From the NCBI GenBank assembly GCA_011375275.1, contig DRLW01000570.1, positions 1 to 5,608 of the forward strand: DNA of 5,608 nt, read 5' to 3'. This document shows positions 1 through 5,608 of the stretch, in pieces. The notes under the pieces were generated by a model. It had not been told where the DNA came from. It made no database searches and saw only the letters and a program-made list of their open reading frames with translations. The translations under genes and the position numbers were made by a program. This DNA comes from Bacteroidota bacterium (GTDB taxonomy: Bacteria > Zhuqueibacterota > Zhuqueibacteria > Zhuqueibacterales > Geothermadaptataceae). Each line of letters opens with the position of its first letter. The first letter of the stretch is position 1.

Positions 1-359
1 ACCTCGATGGCCAGGCCGTGCTTCTGCGACAGCTCGACGATGGGCTCGATATCCTGCTGCACCGTGCGCGCTGCACAGTTCGGCGCGATCGGCAGCTTTG
101 CGGCAATGATTTCACCAACGAGACGATCCACATCCGCAACCGCACGCGGCCCGGCGCCGGGCAGGCCGACATCCGCAGCCTGGATGCCCAGCTCGGCCAT
201 CAAATGCAAAATCTCGATTTTCTTTTCGATCGGCGGATCGACGACCGAGGGAGATTGCAGGCCATCGCGCAGAGTTTCATCATCGAACTCGATCGGTTTG
301 CTGCGCTGTGGCACTGGATCGTGGATGTTCCAGTCATAGATCAGGGAGTGTTCAGCCAT
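1..359 (-). CDS. LeuA-like acyltransferase (2-isopropylmalate/homocitrate synthase superfamily), N-terminal part
   Basis: This is the first 119 codons of a gene that runs off the left edge of the window. Members of this superfamily (HMGL-like TIM barrels) condense acetyl-CoA with a 2-oxo acid; in leucine synthesis the product is 2-isopropylmalate. The family signature DETLRDG lies at residues 27-33. By family knowledge, D27 would be a divalent-metal ligand and R31 the catalytic arginine. It is followed by QSPSV, and by a segment reading ADVGLPGAGPRAVADV around residues 62-77, which fits the second barrel strand. The ATG at 359 gives about 26 residues before the signature, as expected; a weak GGAAA lies about 8 bases upstream. 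It diverges from yecE across a long repeat-bearing spacer. The substrate cannot be told from this fragment: isopropylmalate synthase, citramalate synthase, homocitrate synthase and Re-citrate synthase share these motifs. The superfamily call is firm; the specific reaction is not. Confidence 0.85.
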   Translation of the reverse strand, partial: MAEHSLIYDWNIHDPVPQRSKPIEFDDETLRDGLQSPSVVDPPIEKKIEILHLMAELGIQAADVGLPGAGPRAVADVDRLVGEIIAAKLPIAPNCAARTVQQDIEPIVELSQKHGLAIE

Positions 360-644
360 GTGTATTTTCCAGAGGAAAGGGCGTATCGGGTTACGTATCG
401 CATTAATTCTTTAACAGCCGATCGCAGATTGCGCCGGCAAGTGTTGTGTTGTTGCGCATTACGTGCCATTTGTCAGGCGTAAGCTGGGACGCGATAACAA
501 CCGGTTATTCTCCAACAACGGTTTTCCAGTCGTTCGAGAAAAAATAAATTTACTCTGCTCATCCATGGGATGCAAGCCGAAACCATCGAGAGTCAGCAGA
601 TTTTGCTTTTGTTTTTTTGTGCGTGTTTGGCACAAGTTCGGGGA
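360..644. other. Intergenic region upstream of the LeuA-like gene, no gene seen
   Basis: This is the half of the divergent spacer next to the LeuA-like gene. The small open frames here have no recognisable domain, no good ribosome site and shift frame between strands, so I do not call a gene. The promoter of the LeuA-like gene should lie here, but I see no convincing -35/-10 pair. It holds a short imperfect direct repeat at 496-513 and 514-527, and an AT-rich tract around 538-552. A T-rich run at 600-620 has no hairpin in front of it. Confidence 0.5.
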
Positions 645-860
645 ATCTATTTAACTCAACAGAGTTACATCTTTTCAACCAGTCCGTCCGACCACAGAAC
701 GTACCTGCACCAGAACCGTCATTCCGGTTTCCCCGCAGGGGAAGACCGGAATCTCCCGGACTCAGGCACCTGCCAGAAAAGATGAGACCCCGGCACGGCG
801 CTCCACCTGGCCGGGATGACTGAGGACGATATCCGGCTTTGATCGATGAGTCCAGTGGAT
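645..860. repeat. MITE-like palindromic repeat, copy A
   Basis: This is a non-coding element of about 216 bp, repeated at 989-1210 in the same orientation. The block 654-820 aligns without gaps to 998-1164 (constant offset of 344); by eye the core 718-820 differs at about 9 of 103 positions. The left end (645-661, containing TTAACTCAACA) and right end (844-860, ending TGAGTCCAGTGGAT) are degenerate versions of the terminal inverted repeats seen more clearly in copy B. Inside, GTCATTCCGG (718-727) and CCGGGATGAC (811-820) form a second, nested inverted repeat matching at 9 of 10 positions. It has no coding capacity for a transposase. It could be a non-autonomous transposon relic or a member of a REP/BIME-like family. 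The exact ends are inferred from only two copies. Confidence 0.8.
721..752. repeat. Hairpin inside repeat copy A
   Basis: ATTCCGGTTTCCCC pairs with GGGGAAGACCGGAAT around a GCA loop, giving a 14-bp stem with one bulged G. The 32 bases are identical in copy B although the surrounding sequence has diverged, which suggests the fold is the conserved part. No T-run follows, so it does not look like an intrinsic terminator. Confidence 0.8.
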
Positions 861-988
861 CGTCTCGGCCGGCCCGGCTGGGTGGCGCTGACGCGGGAGC
901 GGTGTGACGAGGTGGATCGAAAAAAAACTTGCTCCCGGCCGGCATCGGTCGTATTTTGTTAATCTGAAATATATGTGCCATTCTTGTT
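861..988. other. Spacer between the two repeat copies
   Basis: This 128-bp spacer separates repeat copies A and B. It contains a GC-rich stretch with the palindromic CGGCCGG motif (around 867-876) and an A-run at 919-926. I see no gene, promoter or RNA structure that I can support. Confidence 0.4.
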
Positions 989-1210
989 ATCCACTTCACT
1001 CAGCACGATTGCATCTTTTCAACCAGCCCGCCGGGCCAGAGCACGTGCCTGCACCAAAGCTGTCATTCCGGTTTCCCCGCAGGGGAAGACCGGAATCTCC
1101 CTGACTCAGGCACGTGCCAGAACAGATGAGATCCCGGCACCGCGCTTCGCCTGGCCAGAATGACACATGCCGGAATCTGAGCCGGACCCGGTTTGCTGAG
1201 TTAACTGGAT
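989..1210. repeat. MITE-like palindromic repeat, copy B
   Basis: This is a non-coding element of about 222 bp. Its ends are imperfect inverted repeats: ATCCACTTCACTCAGCA at 989-1005 and TGCTGAGTTAACTGGAT at 1194-1210, complementary at 15 of 17 positions; the eight innermost bases (ACTCAGCA / TGCTGAGT) are perfect. A nested inverted repeat, GTCATTCCGG (1062-1071) with CCAGAATGAC (1155-1164), matches at 9 of 10 positions. If the ends are read as TCC...GGA, the element is bordered by TA on both sides (988-989 and 1210-1211), which would fit a TA target duplication; copy A does not show this, so it is weak evidence. It is about 6 bp longer than copy A, owing to an indel between 1164 and 1194. Its right end is only 57 bp from the yecE start codon. 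Confidence 0.82.
1065..1096. repeat. Hairpin inside repeat copy B
   Basis: This is the same 14-bp stem with GCA loop and one bulged G as at 721-752, identical base for base. It lies just inside the nested 10-bp inverted repeat of copy B. Confidence 0.8.
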
Positions 1211-1267
1211 ACCCGGAGGCGGGGAACAAAAAACAACTGAAATCCACACACTTACCTGAACGCGTTT

Positions 1268-2161
1268 ATGCACGGAATCGAGAATCTCTACATTGGCCCA
1301 TCGGGCTGGAGCCACGAAGACTGGCAGGGTGTATTTTATCCCGAGAAGAGGCCTCGCGGTTTCCATGAACTCGCCTGGCTGGCGCAGTGGTATAATCTCG
1401 TCGAGATCAACAGCTCGTGGTACCACCCGCAGTCCGTGCATGCTTCGCGCAGTTGGCTGAAGGCTGTGCAGCCCAACCCCCGCTTTCGGTTTACCGCCCG
1501 GCTGTGGCAAAAATTCCTGCTCGAACGCTCATCATACACATCCCAGGATGTGCTGCTGGTGCGCCATGGCATGGACGTGCTGATGGATGCCGGCAGGCTC
1601 GGCGCCCTGCTGCTCTCTTTTCCGCAGTCCTTCCACAACAATATCGAAACCCGCTCGTGGCTGTTCCGCATCATCACCGAGTTCAAAATGTACCCCCTGA
1701 TCGTCGAATTCCGCCACAATTCCTGGGAAGCCCCTGAGGTTCTGCAGATGTTGCGCGATCGCGATGTCGGCATCGCCAGCATCGACCAGCCGATTGTGGG
1801 CAACGGCATGCCCCTGCGCACCCTGAGCACAGCGACTTTCGCCTGCTTCACGCTCTATGGCCGCAACACAGAGAAGTGGTTCGACGAGCAGGCAGACCGC
1901 AACGCCCGGCACGATTATCTTTATTCAAAAGAAGAGTTGCTGGAGTTCAGGCAGGCTGTTGAGAAAGCGATAAAAGCAGCTACAGCGGTGTACGTCGTGT
2001 TTGGCAACCATTTCAGGGGGCAGGCATTGTGCAATGCGTTCGAATTGCAGCACATGCTCACGGGCCAGAATCCTGCCATCCCGCGAGACCTTGTGCGCGC
2101 CTTTCCGGCGCTGCAGAATATCCGGCGCAGGCAGAACCCGCGCCAGCTCGAGCTCTGGTAG
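1268..2161 (+). CDS. yecE: DUF72 / YecE family protein
   Basis: This is a complete 297-residue member of the DUF72 family, a TIM-barrel-like fold whose biochemical role is not established. The family landmarks appear in order: YIGPSGWSHEDW at residues 8-19 (usual form IGTSGWSY), YNLVEINSSWYHPQS at 42-56, FRFTARLWQKF at 73-83, LGALLLSFPQSF at 111-122, VEFRHNSW at 146-153, LYGRN at 196-200, the YLYSKEEL segment at 217-224, and VVFGNHFRGQALCNAFEL near 243-260 (usual form NNHxxGxAxxNA). The length is typical to slightly long. The ATG at 1268 puts the first landmark at residue 8, as in relatives, although no clear ribosome site precedes it. The TAG stop is at 2159-2161. No signal peptide or membrane segment is seen, so it is probably cytoplasmic. 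It stands alone on its strand and converges with glgP. The family is certain, the function unknown. Confidence 0.93.
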   Translation: MHGIENLYIGPSGWSHEDWQGVFYPEKRPRGFHELAWLAQWYNLVEINSSWYHPQSVHASRSWLKAVQPNPRFRFTARLWQKFLLERSSYTSQDVLLVRHGMDVLMDAGRLGALLLSFPQSFHNNIETRSWLFRIITEFKMYPLIVEFRHNSWEAPEVLQMLRDRDVGIASIDQPIVGNGMPLRTLSTATFACFTLYGRNTEKWFDEQADRNARHDYLYSKEELLEFRQAVEKAIKAATAVYVVFGNHFRGQALCNAFELQHMLTGQNPAIPRDLVRAFPALQNIRRRQNPRQLELW

Positions 2162-2235
2162 TCTGGAGAACGCCCCCATCGTTCTTCCCAGAACCGCCCC
2201 TGTTTCCCCCGCGCGAAACCACCTCCGCCCTCTTC

Positions 2236-2267
2236 CTGCTGCGGGCTTTGCCCGGCCTGGCAGTTTT
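2236..2267 (+). terminator. Possible weak intrinsic terminator after yecE
   Basis: In the 109-bp gap between the converging genes, CGGGC TTT GCCCG forms a tight 5-bp hairpin (2242-2254). It is flanked by CTGC (2236-2239) and GCAG (2260-2263), which could extend the stem across an internal loop, and TTTT follows at 2264-2267. The stem is broken and the T-run short, so this is a candidate only. On the minus strand no T-run follows, so it would not clearly serve glgP. Confidence 0.3.
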
Positions 2268-2270
2268 ACA

Positions 2271-4802
2271 TCACGGTGCAACCGGGCTGAGGTGCCAGAT
2301 ATCGCTGGCGTACTCCCTGATGGTACGGTCGCTGGAAAATTTGCCGATGCGGGCGATGTTAAACAGCGATTTCTGCGCCCAGGCATGGCGGTCGAGATAA
2401 TCCTCGCTGACGCGCTGCTGCATGTCGATATAGGGCTGCAGATCCGCAAGGTGCAGGAACTCATCCACCGTATAAACCACTTTTTCGAACAGAGGCAGAA
2501 AAATATCCTGCTCATTGCGGGAGAAATAGTTCACCGCAATGCTGTCCATCACCCGCTTGATGCGCGGATTCTCCTGGTAATACAGCCACGGTTTGTAGGT
2601 ATGGCTCTGGATCAGTTCGAGAGCCTGCTCGGCGCGCATGCCGAAAATGTAGATATTCTCCTCCCCCACTTCCTCACGAATCTCCACATTGGCGCCATCG
2701 AGGGTGCCGATGGTGACCGCGCCGTTGAGGGCGAATTTCATATTACCCGTTCCCGATGCTTCCTTGCCAGCGGTGGAAATCTGTTCGCTCAAATCTGCTG
2801 CCGGGAAGATGCGCTCGGCGAGAGAAACGCGATAGTCCGGCACGAACACGACGCGCATCTGCTGATTGACCGCGGGATCGTTGTTGACCATGCGCGCGAC
2901 ATTGTTGATCAGTTTGATGATCAGCTTGGCCATCTGATATCCGGGTGCGGCCTTGCCGGCGAAAATATAGGTTTTCGGAACCGGCAGGCTCATGCCGTCT
3001 TCGACGATGCTGAAGTACTGGTGGATGATGTTGAGCACGTTGAGAAGCTGCCGCTTGTATTCGTGGATGCGCTTGACCTGAATATCGAACATGGAATCCG
3101 GATCGACACGCATGCGGGTTGATTCGTAGATGGTCTCGGCAAGGCGCACTTTGTTGGCGCGTTTGATGTCGCATAGTTTCTGTAAAAAAGCGGTGTCTTC
3201 GGCGTGGTTTTCCAGCTCGCGGATGGCATCGAGATCTGTAATCCAGGCATCACCGATGGTTTCATTCAACAGGCCGGCGAGCTCCGGATTGGATTCCAGC
3301 AACCACCGGCGCTGTGTGATGCCGTTGGTTTTATTGTTGAATTTATCCGGCCAGAACTCATAAAAATCCGGCACCAGTTTGTGCTTGACCAGCTCGCTGT
3401 GCAAGCGGGCGACGCCATTGACCGAGTGGCTGCCGATGATGGAGAGATGAGCCATACGCACCTGCTTTTCCGGGCCTTCTTCGACGATGGACATGCGTCG
3501 CAGCCGCTCGGCGTCGCCGGGCCATTTTTTCGCAACCTGTTGCAGAAAACGATGATTGAGCTCGAAGATGATCTGCAGATGGCGCGGCAGCACTTTTTCG
3601 AACAGCGAAACCGGCCACTTCTCCAATGCCTCAGGCATCAGCGTGTGATTGGTATAGGCCAGGGTTTCGTGCATCAACTGCCAGGCCTCCTGCCATTTCA
3701 GGTCTTTTTCGTCGATGAGCACGCGCATCAGTTCGGCAACGGCGAGCGCCGGATGGGTGTCGTTGAGCTGAATGGCGACTTTCTCCGGCAACTGGTGCAG
3801 TTTATAGCCTTCCTGCTCGAATTTTTTGAAAATATCCCGGATCGCACAGGCGACGAGAAAGTATTCCTGAGTCAGGCGCAGCTCCTTGCCTGAGGCAACG
3901 CTGTCCGAAGGATACAACACCTTGGAGATGGTTTCGCTGGCCATCTTCTGTTCCACTGCCTTGAGATAATCGCCCTGATTGAAAATGCTCATATCGAATT
4001 CGTCTGAGGAGTGGGCGGTGTACAGCCGCAGATAGTTGACCGTTTTGCCGCCGTATCCGACGATCGGCATATCATAGGGGATGCCGATGAGCACCTTCCA
4101 CTCCAGCCACATGGGATTGTACTGGCCGTTGCGATCGAGCTCATGGTAGATACGGCCATTGATCGGAACGATATGCGCTTCATCGCGGCGTTCGATTTGC
4201 CACGGGCTGAGTTCGCGCAGCCAGTTATCCGGCATTTCGACCTGATAGCCGTTATCGAGTTTCTGGCGGAACAGGCCGTACTCGTAATTGATCCCGCAGC
4301 CAAAGCCGGGCAGGTGCAGTGTTGCCATGGAATCGAGGAAACAGGCGGCCAGCCTGCCGAGTCCGGCGTTGCCCAGAGCTGCGTCCGGTTCCTGGTCAAC
4401 CACGGCCTGCAAGTCAAAGCCGAGCCCGGACAGGGCTTCGCGGCATTCGCTGTACACTCCGAGGTTGTACAGATTATTCTCCAGCGAGCGACCCATCAGG
4501 AATTCCATCGACAGATAGTACACGCGCTTGGTCTTCTTCCTGCGATAGCGCGTTTCGGTTTTGAGCATACCATCGATGATCAGCTCGCGCACAGCCAGGG
4601 AAACAGCTTGCAATACCTTGTGGCAGGTGACATCAGCCAGAGTGTGGCCGAGGGAATATTTGATGTGATAGCGGATGCGCTTTTCCAGCTTTTTCACCAT
4701 GGCTGCGTTCAGGGGACGCTTATTGTTGCCATTGAGTGCGGGCATGGAATCGAGCAGTGCCTGCTCAACAGTGGTTTCCTTTGCGACGGTCTTTTGTGGC
4801 AT
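2271..4802 (-). CDS. glgP: Glycogen / alpha-glucan phosphorylase (GT35)
   Basis: This enzyme cleaves the non-reducing ends of alpha-1,4-glucans with inorganic phosphate, releasing glucose-1-phosphate in the cytoplasm; it is pyridoxal-phosphate dependent. The protein is 843 residues from the chosen start (E. coli GlgP is about 815) and is complete. Landmarks: YLSMEFLMGR near residues 96-105, LGNAGLGRLAACFLDSMAT at about 143-161, then QLNDTHPALAVAELMR, NHTLMPEALEKW, HSVNGVARLHSEL and FNNKTNGITQRRW. KRIHEYKRQLLN follows near 575-588, then the cofactor segment EASGTGNMKFALNGA, whose lysine (K689, codon at 2736-2738) should bind the cofactor. The C-terminus YASDIWHLSPV matches the family ending. 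I prefer the ATG at 4802 because AGGAG lies 9 bases before it; an in-frame ATG at 4820 adds six residues but its AGGAG is 13 bases away. The molybdopterin enzyme gene lies 90 bp upstream on the same strand. No other glycogen gene is visible. Confidence 0.97.
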   Translation of the reverse strand: MPQKTVAKETTVEQALLDSMPALNGNNKRPLNAAMVKKLEKRIRYHIKYSLGHTLADVTCHKVLQAVSLAVRELIIDGMLKTETRYRRKKTKRVYYLSMEFLMGRSLENNLYNLGVYSECREALSGLGFDLQAVVDQEPDAALGNAGLGRLAACFLDSMATLHLPGFGCGINYEYGLFRQKLDNGYQVEMPDNWLRELSPWQIERRDEAHIVPINGRIYHELDRNGQYNPMWLEWKVLIGIPYDMPIVGYGGKTVNYLRLYTAHSSDEFDMSIFNQGDYLKAVEQKMASETISKVLYPSDSVASGKELRLTQEYFLVACAIRDIFKKFEQEGYKLHQLPEKVAIQLNDTHPALAVAELMRVLIDEKDLKWQEAWQLMHETLAYTNHTLMPEALEKWPVSLFEKVLPRHLQIIFELNHRFLQQVAKKWPGDAERLRRMSIVEEGPEKQVRMAHLSIIGSHSVNGVARLHSELVKHKLVPDFYEFWPDKFNNKTNGITQRRWLLESNPELAGLLNETIGDAWITDLDAIRELENHAEDTAFLQKLCDIKRANKVRLAETIYESTRMRVDPDSMFDIQVKRIHEYKRQLLNVLNIIHQYFSIVEDGMSLPVPKTYIFAGKAAPGYQMAKLIIKLINNVARMVNNDPAVNQQMRVVFVPDYRVSLAERIFPAADLSEQISTAGKEASGTGNMKFALNGAVTIGTLDGANVEIREEVGEENIYIFGMRAEQALELIQSHTYKPWLYYQENPRIKRVMDSIAVNYFSRNEQDIFLPLFEKVVYTVDEFLHLADLQPYIDMQQRVSEDYLDRHAWAQKSLFNIARIGKFSSDRTIREYASDIWHLSPVAP

Positions 4803-4811
4803 GGGTGTGTG

Positions 4812-4816
4812 CTCCT
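4812..4816 (-). promoter_or_regulatory. Ribosome binding site for glgP (decides the start)
   Basis: AGGAG on the minus strand sits 9 bases before the ATG at 4802, near-ideal spacing. It lies inside the first codons of the longer reading from the ATG at 4820. A second AGGAG at 4834-4838 is 13 bases before that upstream ATG, so both starts could be used. Confidence 0.55.
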
Positions 4817-4820
4817 GCAT

Positions 4821-4892
4821 GTGATGTGAAAAACTCCTGTCCTACTGTAATCGTCACGTGCCGCAAAAAACGTAACGCCGGGATGCGCCGGA
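4821..4892 (-). other. Gap between the molybdopterin oxidoreductase and glgP
   Basis: This short gap separates two same-strand genes. On the minus strand it reads CCGG-CGCATC-CCGG, then TTACGTTTTTT, a possible but weak 4-bp hairpin before a T-run (about 4866-4890). It also contains the AGGAG sites for glgP. Whether glgP has its own promoter or is read from upstream cannot be settled; I see no convincing -35/-10 pair. Confidence 0.35.
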
Positions 4893-5608
4893 TCAGGCCT
4901 TTCCCCCATCAACCTTTTCCACTTCAACCCGGGCATCGTTATAACATGCGCCACCGCCGATGCGGTTGACGTGATCTGGAATCACTGCCGTCGCACTGGC
5001 ACCGTTCCCGGCCGCAAAACGCCAGCTTCCTTTGGGCATGGCGACAACCCCCGGGCGGATGGTTTCGCTGAGCTGCACGGAACAGAGGATTTCGCCGAGG
5101 TCGTTCCACACGCGTATGCTGTCCTCGCTGCTGATTCCCCGTTCGCGTGCATCTGCGGGATGCATCGTCAATACCAGCTCGCGGCAGTTGTACTCTCCCA
5201 GACTGCTGCTGATCATCCTTTCACTGCCGGGGCTGATCATCACCAGTGGGCAGCGGTGTTCGGGCTCGTCTTCCGCAGAATAGGGTGTGGTACCGAGTAT
5301 TTCTGGGCTGAGAGCGATCTTGCCATCAGGGGTGCGCGGGAAGGTGTCGCCAAACTGCACCGGCCCGGAGCCGGTGGCAAAGGGCACAGCCAGTGTTTCT
5401 CCGGCTCTGAGAGCCGCAGCATCTGCCGCTGCGCCGTTCAACGACAGGCTGCCGGCAACGCGGCGCATCAGTTCCTGCTCGTCCAGAGCAAAAGCCTCGT
5501 CATCAAAGCCCATAGCCCGGCCAAGTCGGGTGAACAGGGCGATATTGCTCAGGCTTTCACCCACCGGCTCGATCACCGGCTGCACACCACCGACCGCGTA
5601 ACTGCCAT
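4893..5608 (-). CDS. Molybdopterin oxidoreductase (formate dehydrogenase-like), C-terminal part
   Basis: About 238 residues of the C-terminus are visible; the gene runs in frame off the right edge, so its start is outside the window. The enzyme would be a molybdenum or tungsten bis-pyranopterin oxidoreductase of the COG0243 type (formate dehydrogenase, nitrate reductase and relatives). The visible part starts GSYAVGGVQPVIEPVGES, where QPVIEP is the usual pre-domain motif, and continues with SNIALFTRLGRAMGF. A linker with FPRTPDGKIAL is followed by the molybdopterin-dinucleotide-binding domain: LVMISPGSERMISSSLGE, LTMHPADARERGI, IRVWNDLGEI, RPGVVAMPKGSW, and finally RIGGGACYNDARVEVEKV. It ends at TGA (4893-4895), 90 bp before the preferred glgP start. 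The iron-sulfur and catalytic Cys/Sec regions are outside the window, so the substrate cannot be assigned. A GTG at 5585 is internal and not a start. Confidence 0.9.
   Translation of the reverse strand, partial: GSYAVGGVQPVIEPVGESLSNIALFTRLGRAMGFDDEAFALDEQELMRRVAGSLSLNGAAADAAALRAGETLAVPFATGSGPVQFGDTFPRTPDGKIALSPEILGTTPYSAEDEPEHRCPLVMISPGSERMISSSLGEYNCRELVLTMHPADARERGISSEDSIRVWNDLGEILCSVQLSETIRPGVVAMPKGSWRFAAGNGASATAVIPDHVNRIGGGACYNDARVEVEKVDGGKA

Noticed and set aside
402..415. TTAA repeats (ATTAATTCTTTAAC) resembling a CtrA-type site
   Set aside because: The spacing is four bases, not seven, and nothing else indicates a CtrA-containing organism.
18..482. A plus-strand open frame of 154 codons at the left end
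   Set aside because: It is antisense to the LeuA-like gene, whose conserved signature is clear on the minus strand.
559..999. A minus-strand open frame of 146 codons in the intergenic region
   Set aside because: It runs through repeat copy A. A similar peptide appears from copy B only because the DNA repeats; there is no domain and no ribosome site.
645..1210. Possible CRISPR array or tRNA cluster in the repeat-rich intergenic region
   Set aside because: There are only two long repeat units with no regular short spacers, and no cloverleaf or tRNA-like arm sequences.
2001..3122. A long plus-strand open frame of 373 codons overlapping the end of yecE and the 3' half of glgP
   Set aside because: It lies antisense to strongly conserved glgP coding sequence and in another frame over yecE. 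The translation has no recognisable domain; it is a by-product of the codon usage of the real genes.
3204..3893. A plus-strand open frame of 229 codons opposite the middle of glgP
   Set aside because: Same reason: it is complementary to well-conserved phosphorylase sequence with no independent evidence of coding.
4011..4829. A plus-strand open frame of 272 codons opposite the 5' part of glgP
   Set aside because: It is antisense to the conserved GT35 catalytic regions and has no recognisable motif or ribosome site; it is a shadow frame.
4855..4860. CACGTG palindrome upstream of glgP
   Set aside because: A six-base palindrome is expected by chance, and no bacterial regulator assignment follows from it.

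Overview
The window looks like a stretch of ordinary chromosome from a Gram-negative, probably proteobacterial, bacterium. The base composition is moderately GC-rich, starts are ATG with AGGAG-type ribosome sites where visible, and the intergenic repeats have the GTCATTCCGG...CCGGAATGAC style common in proteobacterial genomes. The phylum is an inference from general appearance; there is no rRNA or other marker gene here.

Layout. Positions 1-359 (minus strand) hold the first 119 codons of a LeuA-like acyltransferase (HMGL-like / 2-isopropylmalate synthase superfamily), cut by the window edge. Positions 360-1267 form a 908-bp divergent intergenic region. No convincing gene is visible there, but it contains two same-orientation copies (645-860 and 989-1210) of a non-coding, MITE-like palindromic repeat with imperfect 17-bp terminal inverted repeats. 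Positions 1268-2161 (plus) encode a complete DUF72/YecE-family protein. It converges on 2271-4802 (minus), a complete glycogen/alpha-glucan phosphorylase (GT35) with an intact pyridoxal-phosphate lysine region. Upstream of glgP on the same strand, 4893-5608 is the C-terminal part of a molybdopterin oxidoreductase (formate dehydrogenase-like, COG0243 type), cut by the other window edge.

How they fit together. glgP releases glucose-1-phosphate from storage glucan, but no other glycogen gene is visible. The molybdopterin enzyme and glgP are 90 bp apart on one strand and could be co-transcribed, but nothing in the sequence ties them to one pathway. The LeuA-like gene and yecE diverge from the repeat-bearing region. 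I see no defence system, CRISPR array, tRNA, rRNA or transposase gene. The most noteworthy item is the repeat pair and its structure.
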